Assembly: GCA_003117195.1 (NCBI GenBank)
Contig: BDSI01000144.1
Coordinates: 186,001-250,000, forward strand
DNA: 64,000 nt
Direction: 5' to 3'
Source of the DNA: Eudorina sp. 2006-703-Eu-15
Taxonomy: Eukaryota > Chlorophyta > Chlorophyceae > Chlamydomonadales > Volvocaceae
Positions 1 to 11,548 of this stretch are shown in pieces (position 1 is the first letter of the stretch; each line of letters starts with the position of its first letter). Under the pieces are notes generated by a model. The model ran no database searches and was not told where the DNA came from. It was given only the letters and a program-made list of their open reading frames with translations. A program made the position numbers and the translations under genes.

Positions 1-50
1 TCTGTCCGTAATTATGTCTGTGGTATTAAGTTGGAGGCGACAGATTAAGA

Positions 51-112
51 CGGCGGTCTTCCGTATGTGGCGGATTAGCGCCCCCGGCCAGTGTCGGCCC
101 GGCAGATATGTA
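51..112 (+). mobile_element. 3'-terminal fragment of non-LTR retroelement tail 'family B'
   Basis: This short stretch is closely similar to sequence just before the CA repeats at about 32,740–32,799 and 50,200–50,262. It shares a GCGCCCCCGGCCAGTGTCGG core and ends in ATATGTAA. In the other two copies TGTAA(C) is followed by a (CA)n tail, the usual end of an algal LINE or SINE 3' end. This copy lacks a long CA run. Assignment to a retroelement class is inferred from the tail structure only. Confidence 0.5.
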
Positions 113-1190
113 AAGATTAATGTGCACGCAAGAAACAATGATGGTAGGTGCCCTGGGCGGCTGGGAGGTAAGTTTGGCGAAATAGTTTGGGGCTGCACTC
201 AATTCACACAGAATCCGACGACGGAACAACGAACGCACATACACTGTCTGATCCCGTGACCATCAAGGAGTGAAATGCTAATATACACATCATCTGCTGG
301 ATTATATAGTGCGTTCAGTCATGCAAACAAGTTACCCCGCCCGAAAACACACTTACACTTTCAGCTGTCGCATGCATCTACTTTATCTGTGTTCGTTGTC
401 GCAGGAAGTGCAGGTGCACCAATGCTGCTTTTGATGTCCATCGCCGTTGGATCACCACCAGGGCCGCCGACGTTAGGTACCAGCGCTAGCAGCAATACGG
501 GTGCCGCCACCCTCCGCCTGCATGGCGGTCTGTGGAGCTGAGCCGCTGGCAGGCATTGAAGTGCCATCCATGTAGGCGTGGTGCCGTCGGTGGACTGAAG
601 CGCGCGGCCAGCAGCCGACTTGGGGGTCTGCACGCGAGGGTAGCGGGGGCAGCATTGGAAGCATGCATGTATGTGTGTGCATAGTGTGCAGACATGACTG
701 ATTCACGGCAAGTTACCACAACGGTACATAGATCCTAGTCACATATCGTAACATATGGCGTAAGAGAAGGCTAGAATGGTAAAGGTAAAGCATTTACTAC
801 CAAACGTGAGGAGCTTGCAGGACGGGCTCTTCCAACGTTTGGGTCGCCTGCACAAAGAAGATGATAGCTCAAAATACCTGTTAGGTATACTAGCGATACA
901 GGCGATTCAAGGAAAAACTACTTAGAATGATGTGCCGAGAGAAAGGGCTGTACCCAGACAAACTTAACAAGGGTAGGAGATGAAATGTGCACCACCTTTC
1001 TTATGAGAACTACATAGTTTAGTGAGCGCTCCAGTAAATAAACAACAAAAGGATAGTATGGCCTCCGTTCGTTACGGATCATCAAATGTATGCTTTATGT
1101 AAAATCAATCATGGAATTAAATAAAATGATTCATAGTATATAAGTATATGTACGTACTTGCTTGCTTTCATGCTGGTATATGTAAAAGTG
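113..1190. other. no recognisable gene
   Basis: No conserved protein motif, RNA gene or well-defined repeat was recognised here. The short open frames have no family resemblance and no convincing splice context. The stretch from 720 to 1190 is AT-richer than its surroundings. Confidence 0.5.
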
Positions 1191-1756
1191 TGGTATGACT
1201 GCGGTCACAGTGAGCTGGGACTGCGGTCATGGTCGAGTGACCGCGGTTCCAGCAGTATGACCGCGGTCATGTACGGCATGGCCGCGGTCACTGGGCCATG
1301 ACCGCGGTCACGTACGGCATGGCCGCGGTCACTTGGCCATGACCGCGCTTATGACCGCGGTCATGGGTCTGACTTTCCTGCCAGTATGCCCGCCATCCCT
1401 GCAGGCTGATTCATTGTTCCTGCATGGATTTATTTTTACTTTTGCAGGAGCTAAAGTCTTGCCTGCATGGAGTCTTAACCAGTCTGCAGGAATACTCATT
1501 GCCTTGCAGGAGCTAGCATGTTTGCTCAGGGCATTTACTTGTTATGCAGGAAGGTAGTTATGATTCCTGCGGGCATGTTCTGGCTCATGCAGGACAGGCA
1601 GGTGCTTGGCCGCGGTCACAACCGGCTGTGACCGCGGTCATGGCCCAGTGACCGCGGTCATGGCCAAGTGGCCGCGGTCACTGGGGCTGTGGCCGCAGCC
1701 ATGTACGACAAAAATTTCTCTGACCGCGGTCACAAAAGTATGTCCGCGGCCAAAGG
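1191..1756. repeat. clustered TGACCGCGGTCA palindromes flanking a TGCAGG-rich core
   Basis: Two clusters (about 1191–1372 and 1605–1756) consist of near-perfect palindromes built on TGACCGCGGTCA. They alternate with short spacers such as CGTACGGCA, TTGGCCA and TGGGCCA at roughly 20-bp spacing. The intervening 230 bp (1373–1604) contains scattered CTGCAGG or TGCAGGA motifs. Together this is a dyad-symmetric arrangement about 560 bp long with no coding support. It could be a degenerate minisatellite, a protein-binding array or a fold-back element. Confidence 0.75.
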
Positions 1757-2290
1757 CAAAACATACAGACAGACGGACCCTGGAATAGCTTGCTGGGACT
1801 CTTCAACTTATATTGTTATTTTAGAGACTATTATAACTTCCGTTTCTTCCACTGAATCCTCAAAGTCGTCAATTCACTTGTTGTAATAGTCCTTTCTGCC
1901 GTAAAGGGCCCTGTAAACTCTTACACTTAATGCCATCCCGTGACTGATTGTTGACACAAGTGTTTCATTCAACCAATTTCAGTCTGTATCGAAACATTTG
2001 ATGTAAAATCATTTATCCAGGTTGCTTGGGTGAGTCGAACTGCCCAGCGAATTGTTCATGAGCGTCCAACGAAATATTTTCTCAAATACCATCATTCTTC
2101 AATGTTTCCTTCATCTATTAATGTTTGCATTAGGATAGACGGCAAACCTCTGGCAAGACGACCTCAATTGCGGGCGGCTGATGTTACGTGCTCATGACAT
2201 GATCTGCTTACATATGTGCATATGTGATGAACCCATTAGACGAAGTGACTACGCTGGCCACAGGTGTTCTACAGCTTAACTGTTGCCACT
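1757..2290. other. no recognisable gene; presumed 5' flank of the next gene
   Basis: Nothing identifiable. This lies immediately upstream of the likely start codon at 2291 and may include its promoter. No clear TATA box or other element could be assigned. Confidence 0.4.
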
Positions 2291-5200
2291 ATGCCGCCAC
2301 TCGACCTTCGAAGACTCCCGACATCCTGGGAAGATTTCGTTGATGATGACCAGCAGCTCTTGGCTGCGTACCCAGATGAGGTTCCTGAGTTAAAGAAGGC
2401 GCTTGCACTTCGCTCTAAGCAACCAAGCGCCGCTGCTGTGGACCTATGCGCAGAGTCGACCGACCTCCAGTTTGCGGTAAGCACGGTGACCCGTACATGA
2501 CCCGTGCTCGAGCAAGGGTAAAAATCATGTACGGTGAACCGTGACTTACCCCTTGCTCGAGCAAGGGTACACAAATTTTGTTCATTTGAGACAGTACAAG
2601 TGCAAATAAACAAAAACGTCAATTTTCTATTATTGGGGATGTTCGGGGCAGATAAGGACACAAGGGTGGGACAAACAACCCGGCCCTGCAGCGACCTGCG
2701 TCGCTCGGCCCTGGCAACAGGTGCAAATGCACTCCCTCGCCCCTGATGTTTTTGTTTATTTGCACTTGTGCTGCCTCAAAATTAACAAAATTTGTGTACC
2801 CTTGCTCGAGCAAGGGGTAAGTCACGGTTAACCGTACATTATTTTTACCGTTGCTCGAGCACGGGTCATGTACGGGTCACCGTGCTTACCGATGCCTCCC
2901 CACCTCAGCGACAAAAAGCTGCGCAACGAGATAGTGGCCTCAGCGACCGACCGGATTGAGCAGAAATATGAGCAGGTTATGGACTCACATTTGGAGGATG
3001 CCATTTTCGGTGCATTGCGGAACCTGCTCGATCTGGTTGCCAAGCTGAAGAGTGGTGACTCAGCCGGTTCTCCAGCTGCCTTCGCCACACCAACCGACAA
3101 TGATGTCTCACGCAAGCGTAAACTCCAGGTAACGTTCATGAACACAACATGATGGGCTAACATGGATATCTCTGAGTCATGGCAGGTTGGTGCGGTGTGT
3201 AAGCTCTAATTTGCCTAATTGTCTCCGCCCTCTTATATCCTTATCACACTATCACTTAAGTCATTGCTAACACTATTGTTAGTTACATGCATTACTATTG
3301 TTTTTTAATGAGCAAGAGCATATGAAGTATTACTGGGCGGGCAAACCCGAGTGTGGCATGAGCATTGATAGTGCCATCTGCACCGCCGTTTTACCCCGCC
3401 TCTCAGTTCCGTCTGCTGGTTTACAGAGGACCCCGCTGGTTGCCATGCACCATTTTGGTTTACGTTAACGTCATAACGTTTCTGGAAATGTTTTGTGGGC
3501 CCCCTCCCACAGCCTTCAAGGATAAAGAGACGCCGCGGTTGGTCCGGCCTGGGGTGCGTGCGTGGCGGGCCTGGGTTATGTGTAAACGAGGGTGTCTGCT
3601 GGCTGCCCCACCTTCCCACGCCCCGGGGGCCACATCCCCGCCGTCCGTGCTCAGACACGAGCGCGGATTGTACACCCAGGTTTCCCTTGCATGATGACGC
3701 ACGGGCGGTGCAACGGACACCGCGGTGGGGCCGGCCCGGGGTGCGTGGCGGGCCTGGATTTCATAGAAACGAGGGCGTCTGCTGGCTGCCCCACCTTCCC
3801 ACGCCCCAGGGACCACGTCCCCACCGTCCATGCTCAGACAAAAGCGCGGATTGTATACCCAGGGTTCCCCCTTATGATGACGCACGGGCGGTTCAACGGA
3901 CACCACAGTGGGGCCGGCCCGGGGTGCGTGGCCGGCCTGGGTTACGTGGAAACGAGGGTGTCTGCTGGCTCCCCCACCTTCCCACCCCCCAGGGGCCACA
4001 TCCCCACCGTCCATGCTCAGACAAAAGCGCGGATTGTATACCCAGGGTTCCCCCTTATGATGACGCACGGGCGGTTCAACGGACACCACGGTGGGGCCGG
4101 CCCGGGGTGCGTGGCCGGCCTGGGTTACGTGGAAACGAGGGTGTCTGCTGGCTCCCCCACCTTCCCACGCCCCAGGGGCCACATCCCCGCCTTCCGTGCT
4201 CAGACAAAAGCGCGGATTGTACACCCAGGTTTCCCTGTAATGATGACGCACGGGCGGTGCAACGGACACCGCGGTCGGGCCGGCCCGGGGTGCGTGGCGG
4301 GCCTGGGTTATGTGTAAACGAGGGTGTCTGCTGGCTGCCCCACCTTCCCACGCCCCGGGGGCCACATCCCCGCCGTCCGTGCTCAGACACGAGCGCGGAT
4401 TGTACACCCAGGTTTCCCTTGCATGATGACGCACGGGCGGTGCAACGGACACCGCGGTCGGGCCGGCCCGGGGTGTGTGGCCGGCCTGGATTTCATAGAA
4501 ACGAGGGCGTCTGCTGGCTGCCCCACCTTCCCACGCCCCAGGGACCACATCCCCACCGTCCATGCTCAGACAAAAGCGCGGATTGTATACCCAGGGTTCC
4601 CCCTTATGATGACGCACGGGCGGTTCAACGGACACCACAGTGGGGCCGGCCCGGGGTGCGTGGCCGGCCTGGGTTACGTGGAAACGAGGGTGTCTGCTGG
4701 CTCCCCCACCTTCCCACGCCCCAGGGGCCACATCCCCACCGTCCATGCTCAGACAAAAGCGCGGATTGTATACCCAGGGTTCCCCCTTATGATGACGCAT
4801 GGGCGGTTCAACGGACACCACGGTGGGGCCGGCCCGGGGTGCGTGGCCGGCCTGGGTTACGTGGAAACGAGGGTGTCTGCTGGCTCCCCCACCTTCCCAC
4901 GCCCCAGGGGCCACATCCCCGCCGTCCGTGCTCAGACAAAAGCGCGGATTGTACACCCAGGTTTCCCTTGCATGATGACGCACGGGCGGTGCAACGGACA
5001 CCGCGGTCGGGCCGGCCCGGGGTGCGTGGCCGGCCTGGGTTACGTGGAAACGAGGGCGTCTGCTGGCTCCCCCGCCTTCCCACGCGCCGGGGGCCACATT
5101 CCCACCGTCTGTGCTCAGACACGAGCGCGGATTGTATACCCAGGGTTCCCTTGCATGATGACGCACGGGTGGTGCAACGGACACCGCGGTGGGGCCGGCC

Positions 5201-7600
5201 CGGGTTGTGTGGCGGGCCTGGATTTCATAGAAACGAGGGCGTCTGCTGGCTGCCCCACCTTCCCACGCCCCAGGGACCACATCCCCACCGTCCATGCTCA
5301 GACAAAAGCGCGGATTGTATACCCAGGGTTCCCCCTTATGATGACGCACGGGCGGTTCAACGGACACCACAGTGGGGCCGGCCCGGGGTGCGTGGCCGGC
5401 CTGGGTTACGTGGAAACGAGGGTGTCTGCTGGCTCCCCCACCTTCCCACGCCCCAGGGGCCACATCCCCGCCGTCCGTGCTCAGACAAAAGCGCGGATTG
5501 TACACCCAGGTTTCCCTTGCATGATGACGCACGGGCGGTGCAACGGACACCGTGGTGGGGCCGGCCCGGGTTGTGTGGCCGGCCTGGGTTACGTGGAAAC
5601 GAGGGCGTCTGCTGGCTCCCCCGCATTCCCACGCGCCGAGGGCCACATTCCCACCGTCCGTGCTCAGACATGAGCGCGGATTGTACACCCAGGTTTCCCT
5701 TGCATGATGACGCACGGGCGGTTCAACGGACACCGCGGTGGGGCCGGCCCGGGGTGCGTGGCGGGCCTGGATTTCATAAAAACGAGGGCGTCTGCTGGCT
5801 CCCCCACCTTCCCACGCCCCGGGGGCCACATCCCCACCGTCCATGCTCAGACAAAAGCGCGGATTGTATACCCAGGGTTCCCCCTTATGATGACGCACGG
5901 GCGGTTCAACGGACACCACGGTGGGGCCGGCCCGGGGTGCGTGGCCGGCCTGGGTTACGTGGAAACGAGGGTGTCTGCTGGCTCCCCCACCTTCCCACGC
6001 CCCAGGGGCCACATCCCCGCCGTCCGTGCTCAGACAAAAGCGCGGATTGTACACCCAGGTTTCCCTTGCATGATGACGCACGGGCGGTGCAACGGACACC
6101 GCGGTCGGGCCGGCCCGGGGTGCGTGGCCGGCCTGGGTTACGTGGAAACGAGGGCGTCTGCTGGCTCCCCCGCCTTCCCACGCGCCGGGGGCCACATTCC
6201 CACCGTCTGTGCTCAGACACGAGCGCGGATTGTATACCCAGGGTTCCCTTGCATGATGACGCACGGGTGGTGCAACGGACACCGCGGTGGGGCCGGCCCG
6301 GGGTGCGTGGCGGGCCTGGGTTACGTGGAAACGAGGGCGTCTGCTGGCTCCCCCGCCTTCCCACGCGCCGAGGGCCACATTCCCACCGTCCGTGCTCAGA
6401 CATGAGCGCGGATTGTACACCCATGTTTCCCGCTTATGATGACGCACGGGCGGTGCAACGGACACCGCGGTGGGGCCGGCCCGGGGTGTGTGGCGGGCCT
6501 GGATTTCATAAAAACGAGGGCGTCTGCTGGCTCCCCCACCTTCCCACGCCCCGGGGGCCACATCCCCACCGTCCATGCTCAGACAAAAGCGCGGATTGTA
6601 TACCCAGGGTTCCCCCTTATGATGACGCACGGGCGGTTCAACGGACACCACGGTGGGGCCGGCCCGGGGTGCGTGGCCGGCCTGGGTTACGTGGAAACGA
6701 GGGTGCCTGCTGGCTCCCCCACCTTCCCACGCCCCAGGGGCTACATCCCCGCCGTCCGTGCTCAGACAAAAGCGCGGATTGTACACCCAGGTTTCCCTTG
6801 CATGATGACGCACGGGCGGTGCAACGGACACCGCGGTCGGGCCGGCCCGGGGTGTGTGGCCGGCCTGGGTTACGTGGAAACGAGGGCGTCTGCTGGCTCC
6901 CCCGCCTTCCCACGCGCCGGGGGCCACATTCCCACCGTCTGTGCTCAGACACGAGCGCGGATTGTATACCCAGGGTTCCCTTGCATGATGACGCACCGGT
7001 GGTGCAACGGACACCGCGGTGGGGCCGGCCCGGGGTGCGTGGCGGGCCTGGGTTACGTGGAAACGAGGGCGTCTGCTGGCTGCCCCACCTTCCCACGCCC
7101 CAGGGGCCACATCCCCACCGTCCATGCTCAGACAAAAGCGCGGATTGTATACCCAGGGTTCCCCCTTATGATGACGCACGGGCGGTTCAACGGACACCAC
7201 GGTGGGGCCGGCCCGGGGTGCGTGGCCGGCATGGATGACGGAGTTGTCAACTATCATAGCAAACATGCTGGCCTAATCAAGAAAGTTGTTACTGGTGTGA
7301 TCTCATCCGTGTTCCCAAGATCAATGTACGGGCCGCCGGTGTTGGGCCAGGTAGTGGAGCAGCCAGTAACCTGCTGGCTGCAGACATCAACCGACTAGAA
7401 ATGGAAATGCTGGCCGAGGGCGAGGAAGAGGGCACGCCAGGTAAGCACTGTTGCTGTATCATCTGTGCTGTTGCTCATGTCCCTTGCTCTTCTTTAGCTA
7501 CAGTAACCTATCTGAAGGATGGCCACTTTCTGCCTACATGTTTATTAGTGTATCTGCCATGAATGTCCTCTGTAGTGAACTCGAATGGAATAAGTTCCTG
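2291..7600 (+). CDS. unrecognised multi-exon gene, interrupted by a fold-back element (hypothetical protein)
   Basis: I do not recognise the protein. A first coding block starts with ATG at 2291 (MPPLDLRRLPTSWEDF...) and runs to 2476. After removal of the 413-bp fold-back element at 2477–2889 plus one CG duplicate, it joins in frame to a second block beginning about 2892 (MPPHLSDKKLRNEIV...), which ends at 3129 before GTAACG. A phase-0 exon follows at 7260–7440 after TATCATAG, reading QTCWPNQESCYWCDLIRVPK and ending in an acidic stretch (LEMEMLAEGEEEGTP) before GTAAGC. A further exon probably starts at about 7498 (ATVTYLKDGHFLPTC). The intron at 3130–7259 is filled with a 183-bp satellite. 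The product is helical and charged, with a Cys pair in CYWC. The 3' end is unresolved; downstream reading frames to about 8.3 kb suggest more exons. The gene may be inactive if the fold-back element cannot be spliced. Confidence 0.4.
2477..2889. mobile_element. fold-back / MITE-like element with ~150-bp terminal inverted repeats
   Basis: The left end GTAAGCACGGTGACCCGTAC is the reverse complement of the right end. The inverted similarity continues inward for about 150 bp, including CTTGCTCGAGCAAGGGTA and the stretch that reads GCAAATAAACAAAAAC near 2605, leaving a central loop of about 130 bp. Flanking CG on both sides could be a 2-bp target duplication. Deleting the element plus one CG restores an open frame (TTT GCG ATG CCT). 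There is no transposase, so it is non-autonomous and its superfamily is unknown. Confidence 0.75.
3530..7235. repeat. 183-bp tandem satellite, about 20 copies
   Basis: The sequence repeats every 183 bp (for example, identical landmarks at 3592 and 4324 are 4 × 183 bp apart). Each unit contains GATGACGCACGGGCGGT, GGGGCCGGCCCGGGGTGCGT and GCTCAGACAAAAGCGCGGAT. Because 183 is divisible by three and the unit lacks stops in several frames, long open frames of over 1,200 codons appear on both strands. These are most likely a by-product of the period. Units fall into a few variants (GATTTCATA versus GGTTACGTG segments, GCCCC versus CCCCC) that recur in blocks, suggesting unequal exchange or gene conversion. 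The array sits inside a phase-consistent intron. Confidence 0.92.
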
Positions 7601-8603
7601 GACTGGCGAAGCAAGCAAGGCGGTTGGGACTAATGGACAAGAGGGGTCTTCAACGGATCTCCAATTCACCTCCCCACACAGCACCCCAACAGCAGCAGTG
7701 GCTGATTTGAACGGTTTTGGTGGAATCCATTTCGATAGTGGGGCCATGCTTCTGCAAACTCCCATCACCTGTGCAACCAGTGCTCATACAAGCACTAAAA
7801 TGAGAATCGTGTTGCAGACTCCGCGCCGGCAAAACCGGCTACACCTGCAACTCATGTCCCGGGGGTACAGCCAGGTAGGTGTAGTAGGTGGGGCTAGTAA
7901 CTCCTGAATCACCCTTGCTCCAGTACGTATACATGTCTTCATAGACTTCATGTGTCCGTCTCATCCAAACCTGCTTTACCTTTTATGTCTCCTAAACGAC
8001 CTCCATTAGTCGTGAATTGTCATGCCAGCCCACATGTTAAATGTCAAGTATGAGTGGTGTTGCAGATGTTACAATAGTTGGAACACCAGATAAAAATCCA
8101 TAAAACAGAGGACAGTGTATTACTAACATCCCTGTTCTATGTTTATCTAATCTATCCCTGTTTTATTCGCTGTGTACCTCATGGCTCTCCACTTGCAACT
8201 GGTATGACATCTTCTCGGAGGCGTGTCCTGCCCATACCAGTCAAGGATACCGCAAACCTGCTGTTTGCTGGTAAGTGTCTGAAATGCAAATGTGTGGCTC
8301 ACACAAGGTACCAGTTACACAAGTAGTGCATGATGGTTAGCGTACACTGGCTATCTCTCTGCATGGTCAAGGGCGAAATGGCCATGACTTACACCGGCAG
8401 AGGGCACTCCATTTACTCCATTACTGCGATGCCCAGCCTACCCATCCAGACGTCACACAAATCAGACAATTTGTTGTATTGCTTATGGCCCTTAACTGAT
8501 GAAAGTAATGGTAGTGAAAACCACCAGTCAGAATAGTCAGCAGAAGCAAGCATGCAACCATGCAACCATTGTATTAAAAAAACCATGCTTGTTTGGTCTT
8601 CAT
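7601..8603 (+). other. possible further exons, unresolved
   Basis: Plus-strand frames at 7563–7907 (ending before GTAGGTG) and about 8200–8273 (ending before GTAAGTG) have exon-like boundaries. They could continue the gene starting at 2291. No domain is recognisable and no unique phase-consistent model could be made, so no CDS is claimed. A (GTT)n run near 8613 marks the start of the adjacent retroelement tail. Confidence 0.3.
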
Positions 8604-9243
8604 CTGCATGCTGTTGTTGTTGTTGTTGTGTTACATGGTTGGGGGTGCGTAACCCCATACCTGCACATACCCATACGAGCCGGAGGCCCAAGGGCAAACA
8701 AAACGCCCAAAAGCACTGGTTTGCAATACCGCATTAACAGGAGTCGACGAGACTAGCGCCCAAAGGGCACGATAGAATTACGGTGAGCCCACATGCGCTC
8801 CAACATCTTTGCCAAACGAGCCGGATCCCAGGCAATCGCCTCCCTCATCGTATTAGGGCGGTGAAACCCTTCCTCAGCGCGTATTGCATCGTAAGCCGGG
8901 CAGTCGAGTAGAACATGCTTCTCATCTTCAATCTGGTCTTCAGAGCGGCAGCAACGGCAGACCCGTTGTCCTCTAGGGACATGGTGCCTACCCCTCCGCG
9001 CCCTGTTAGACTCAAGTGCCCAACAACAAAGCCTGAATTGCATTAGCTTCCGGTGCGCAGAACGGGGGATAAAAACTGTAGCGTGCGGTTGCCACATAAT
9101 AACGGCCGCCGCACCCATAAACGACAGGCCCATCCAATGCTTGTACTTCGACATATGGATCCCTGGCTGTTTCCCGTCTGATGGGTAATCTGCATGCATA
9201 TTGAGGCGGGTTTGCTGCTGCCCGGCTCTGGGGACCCTACATG
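8604..9243 (-). mobile_element. 5'-truncated LINE (non-LTR retrotransposon) 3' fragment, copy 1
   Basis: Read on the minus strand, this encodes the C-terminal end of a LINE-type ORF2. The frame ending at 8753 contains a cysteine/histidine motif (CRCCRS...EDEKHVLLDCPAY), the zinc-binding tail typical of RVT proteins of non-LTR retrotransposons, and then ...RMWAHRNSIVPFGR and stop. The 3' untranslated part runs through GCGTTTTGTTTGCCC and CGTATGGGTATGTGCAG to ATGTAACAC followed by (AAC)n. A second copy lies at 25,254–25,790 on the opposite strand. The reverse transcriptase core is missing. The upstream end is marked by a perfect palindrome. Confidence 0.8.
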
Positions 9244-9288
9244 CATGTAGGGTCCCCAGAGCCGGGCAGCAGCAAACCCGCCTCAATA
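9199..9288. repeat. perfect 90-bp palindrome (no spacer)
   Basis: The two 45-bp arms (9199–9243 and 9244–9288) are exact reverse complements centred on ATGCAT. I checked every base. Perfect spacerless palindromes of this size are normally unstable. This one lies at the 5' truncation point of the LINE fragment, which suggests fold-back or template switching during integration. Confidence 0.95.
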
Positions 9289-11180
9289 CTGACAGGGGCG
9301 AAAGAGGTGAACATCGGGGCCAACAAACAGCAGCGACCGAGCTTGATGCATGTGGAGCTGTATGACTTGGTTTACCTGCGCACCAAGCGTATTTAGCACA
9401 CAGAGTGGTCAATAATGTGCATCCAGCGAGATGCTCTTGTATATTGTAGCCGACGTTTCTGCATTGGGGATTGGTTGATTGCTTAACTGGTTCCAGACAT
9501 ACATGTATGTACACCGGCTCTGTTTTGAAGCATCAACGATCCGTTTTGAAGTATCAACGATTCTGGCTAATTAGATACTATAATTTAGATAATGTGATGT
9601 GATCAACTCGCAGTCTTATTGTTTTGTGTGACGACCAGGATGATGTAGGTGGTGCCTTACATACCACGGAGGATAAGGTAACACAAGTTATCAGCGCTAA
9701 CGGTTTATTGTCTGATTAGATGTCATTTTTGGTGCATATAGACTATTGGCATACTGATTACTTCGGGAAATGTAAGAAATGTTTGCTGTCTGTCTATCTG
9801 AATTTGTTTCCAACATGGAATAATCATTATTCCAACATGGAAACCGTTCTTCATTAACAAAAGTCGGTCAGCTTGGGAAGTCCGCCGCCTACATGAATGA
9901 CATCTTGCTTTACTGAACCTGTGCCTATATTTTTTACCTTAACAGGTAGAAATTACATTTTATTATTACGAATAATGTTCATTAACCAAAGCTCTTGTGG
10001 AATACTACGTTTCCTTTGTGCATTAAGTGTGCATGCAATTGTGAGCAATAGCTGGGATGCCTGCAATCTGATACAAAATTCCAAAAATCCAGCTGGACGA
10101 CGGGTCAGACACAGGTATGGTATCCATCCAGTGCCTCCGACGGGATTTTACAATATTATCCCGTTATATTTTACAAAAATTAAAATATACGCAACTACAA
10201 TGGAACCTTAATCGTCACGCCTTACCAAGGCTCATATACCTTTGATGGCATGGATGTCAGGCTTGCTGAGGTGATGATTTTATGTAAGTGGCCCATGTTG
10301 CCCACCTTGTGTTATTTAAGCAGGCAGAACAGGAGTGCATGCCATGTGAGGGGCCAAGTGGCGCCCAATAGTTTGCCCGTATGCCCGTATGTGTATAATA
10401 TACTCATTGCCCGACTCATATCATAAATAAAAGGCTGCGGTGTCGGAAGAACGCTGTCGATTTGGCGCGCTGTTAGTTGTTGTCAGGGTTTCGTGGAAGA
10501 CTACCAGCTGGTGCGGGTCGTCGGCTGCCTTGGCCACACAGACTCACACCACAATGCTGTATGTGCGTGCTTGCGATCCTCTCGTTGTTACCCACCTGCA
10601 AGCAAAACGCGATGTAGCCAGCACCGCCAAAGATGATCAATCCGGAACGATGCAGAATAATGTAAGGATGTGCGTGAGTGAAAGCCCACCATGTGTGTGT
10701 GGGCTGCGGGGTTGAGGTGTCTGGAGCTACTACAGCTACCACACTACTACAGGTACGACAGCTACCACATGTAAGCGGATGGCAAGCTATGTATGTGTAC
10801 ACGCTAGTAATAATCATGCTATTTTACATATGGTTTTCTTACTGGTAAGCACATCAGAATGATGCGCTTGTATGTAGGGCAATTTAAAATGTATGATTAG
10901 TATGATTCAACAAATTGTAATATAAATATGTATATAATTACTAAAACAATAAAAACAATAATTAATAACTATTTATATATTACAAATTTAGATATTCACG
11001 TGATGTACCAGTCTGCACCAGTCTGTAGAAAACAAATATAAAATATTAACACTCCTGCATGCATCAAACAAGCTCCTGCAGGAGCCCCATCTAAGGCCAT
11101 GCTCTTCTTGCAAGAGCATTGATCTCTCCTGCAGGACGGTCAAGACGATTCCTGGGACACTGGCACCCTCCTGGGGTGTC
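9289..11180. other. no recognisable gene
   Basis: No conserved coding region or RNA gene is apparent. The part from about 9,540 to 10,430 is AT-richer and contains a short direct repeat, ATTATTCCAACATGGAA, near 9810–9840. The part at 10,880–10,990 is very AT-rich. A minus-strand frame at 10,473–10,817 has no family resemblance and was not called. Confidence 0.5.
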
Positions 11181-11221
11181 ACACCTCCGGGCTCCTGTAC
11201 CCCCCAGGAGAGTACCCTCTA

Positions 11222-11450
11222 GCAAGGAGGGGTGCTCCATTGTCACCCCGCAAGGAGGGGTGCTCCATTGTCACCCCGCAAGGAGGGGTGATCCATTGTC
11301 ACCCCGCAAGGAGGGGTGCTCCATTGTCACCCCGCAAGGAGGGGTGATCCATTGTCACCCCGCAAGGAGGGGTGATCCATTGTCACCCCGCAAGGAGGGG
11401 TGCTCCATTGTCACCCCGCAAGGAGGGGTGATCCATTGTCACCCCGCAAC
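11222..11450. repeat. 28-bp tandem repeat, about 8 copies
   Basis: The unit is GCAAGGAGGGGTG(C/A)TCCATTG followed by TCACCCC, repeated head to tail with a C/A polymorphism at one position. It lies about 100 bp beyond the inferred polyadenylation signal of the NLR-like gene. The GGGGTG...CACCCC arms of each unit are self-complementary and could fold. Confidence 0.9.
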
Positions 11451-11543
11451 GGGGATACGAACAACTAACAGGCGTGACATACAACGCGATGTCCTTTCGC
11501 GCACGCCTCTTTGCCATGAAGCTCCAGATATGGTACTGCCTAG

Positions 11544-11548
11544 TTACA
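11544..11548 (-). terminator. candidate polyadenylation signal TGTAA for the NLR-like gene
   Basis: Minus-strand TGTAA lies 73 bases downstream of the predicted stop codon at 11,621. TGTAA is the established polyadenylation signal of chlamydomonadalean green algae. The spacing supports ending the gene at this stop and not splicing at the GTAGGT just before it. Confidence 0.55.

Noticed and set aside
3460..7266. Two very long open frames (about 1,268 and 1,247 codons) on opposite strands
   Set aside because: Both come from the 183-bp period being divisible by three without stops. Neither has a domain, and the region lies in an intron of a phase-consistent gene.
7563..7907. PiggyBac-type transposase C-terminal zinc finger (cysteine pairs near 7,770–7,850)
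   Set aside because: The cysteine pairs fall in different frames separated by a stop. No DDE catalytic region is seen.
11222..11450. CRISPR-like array of short repeats
   Set aside because: Units are contiguous with no unique spacers, and the sequence is eukaryotic.
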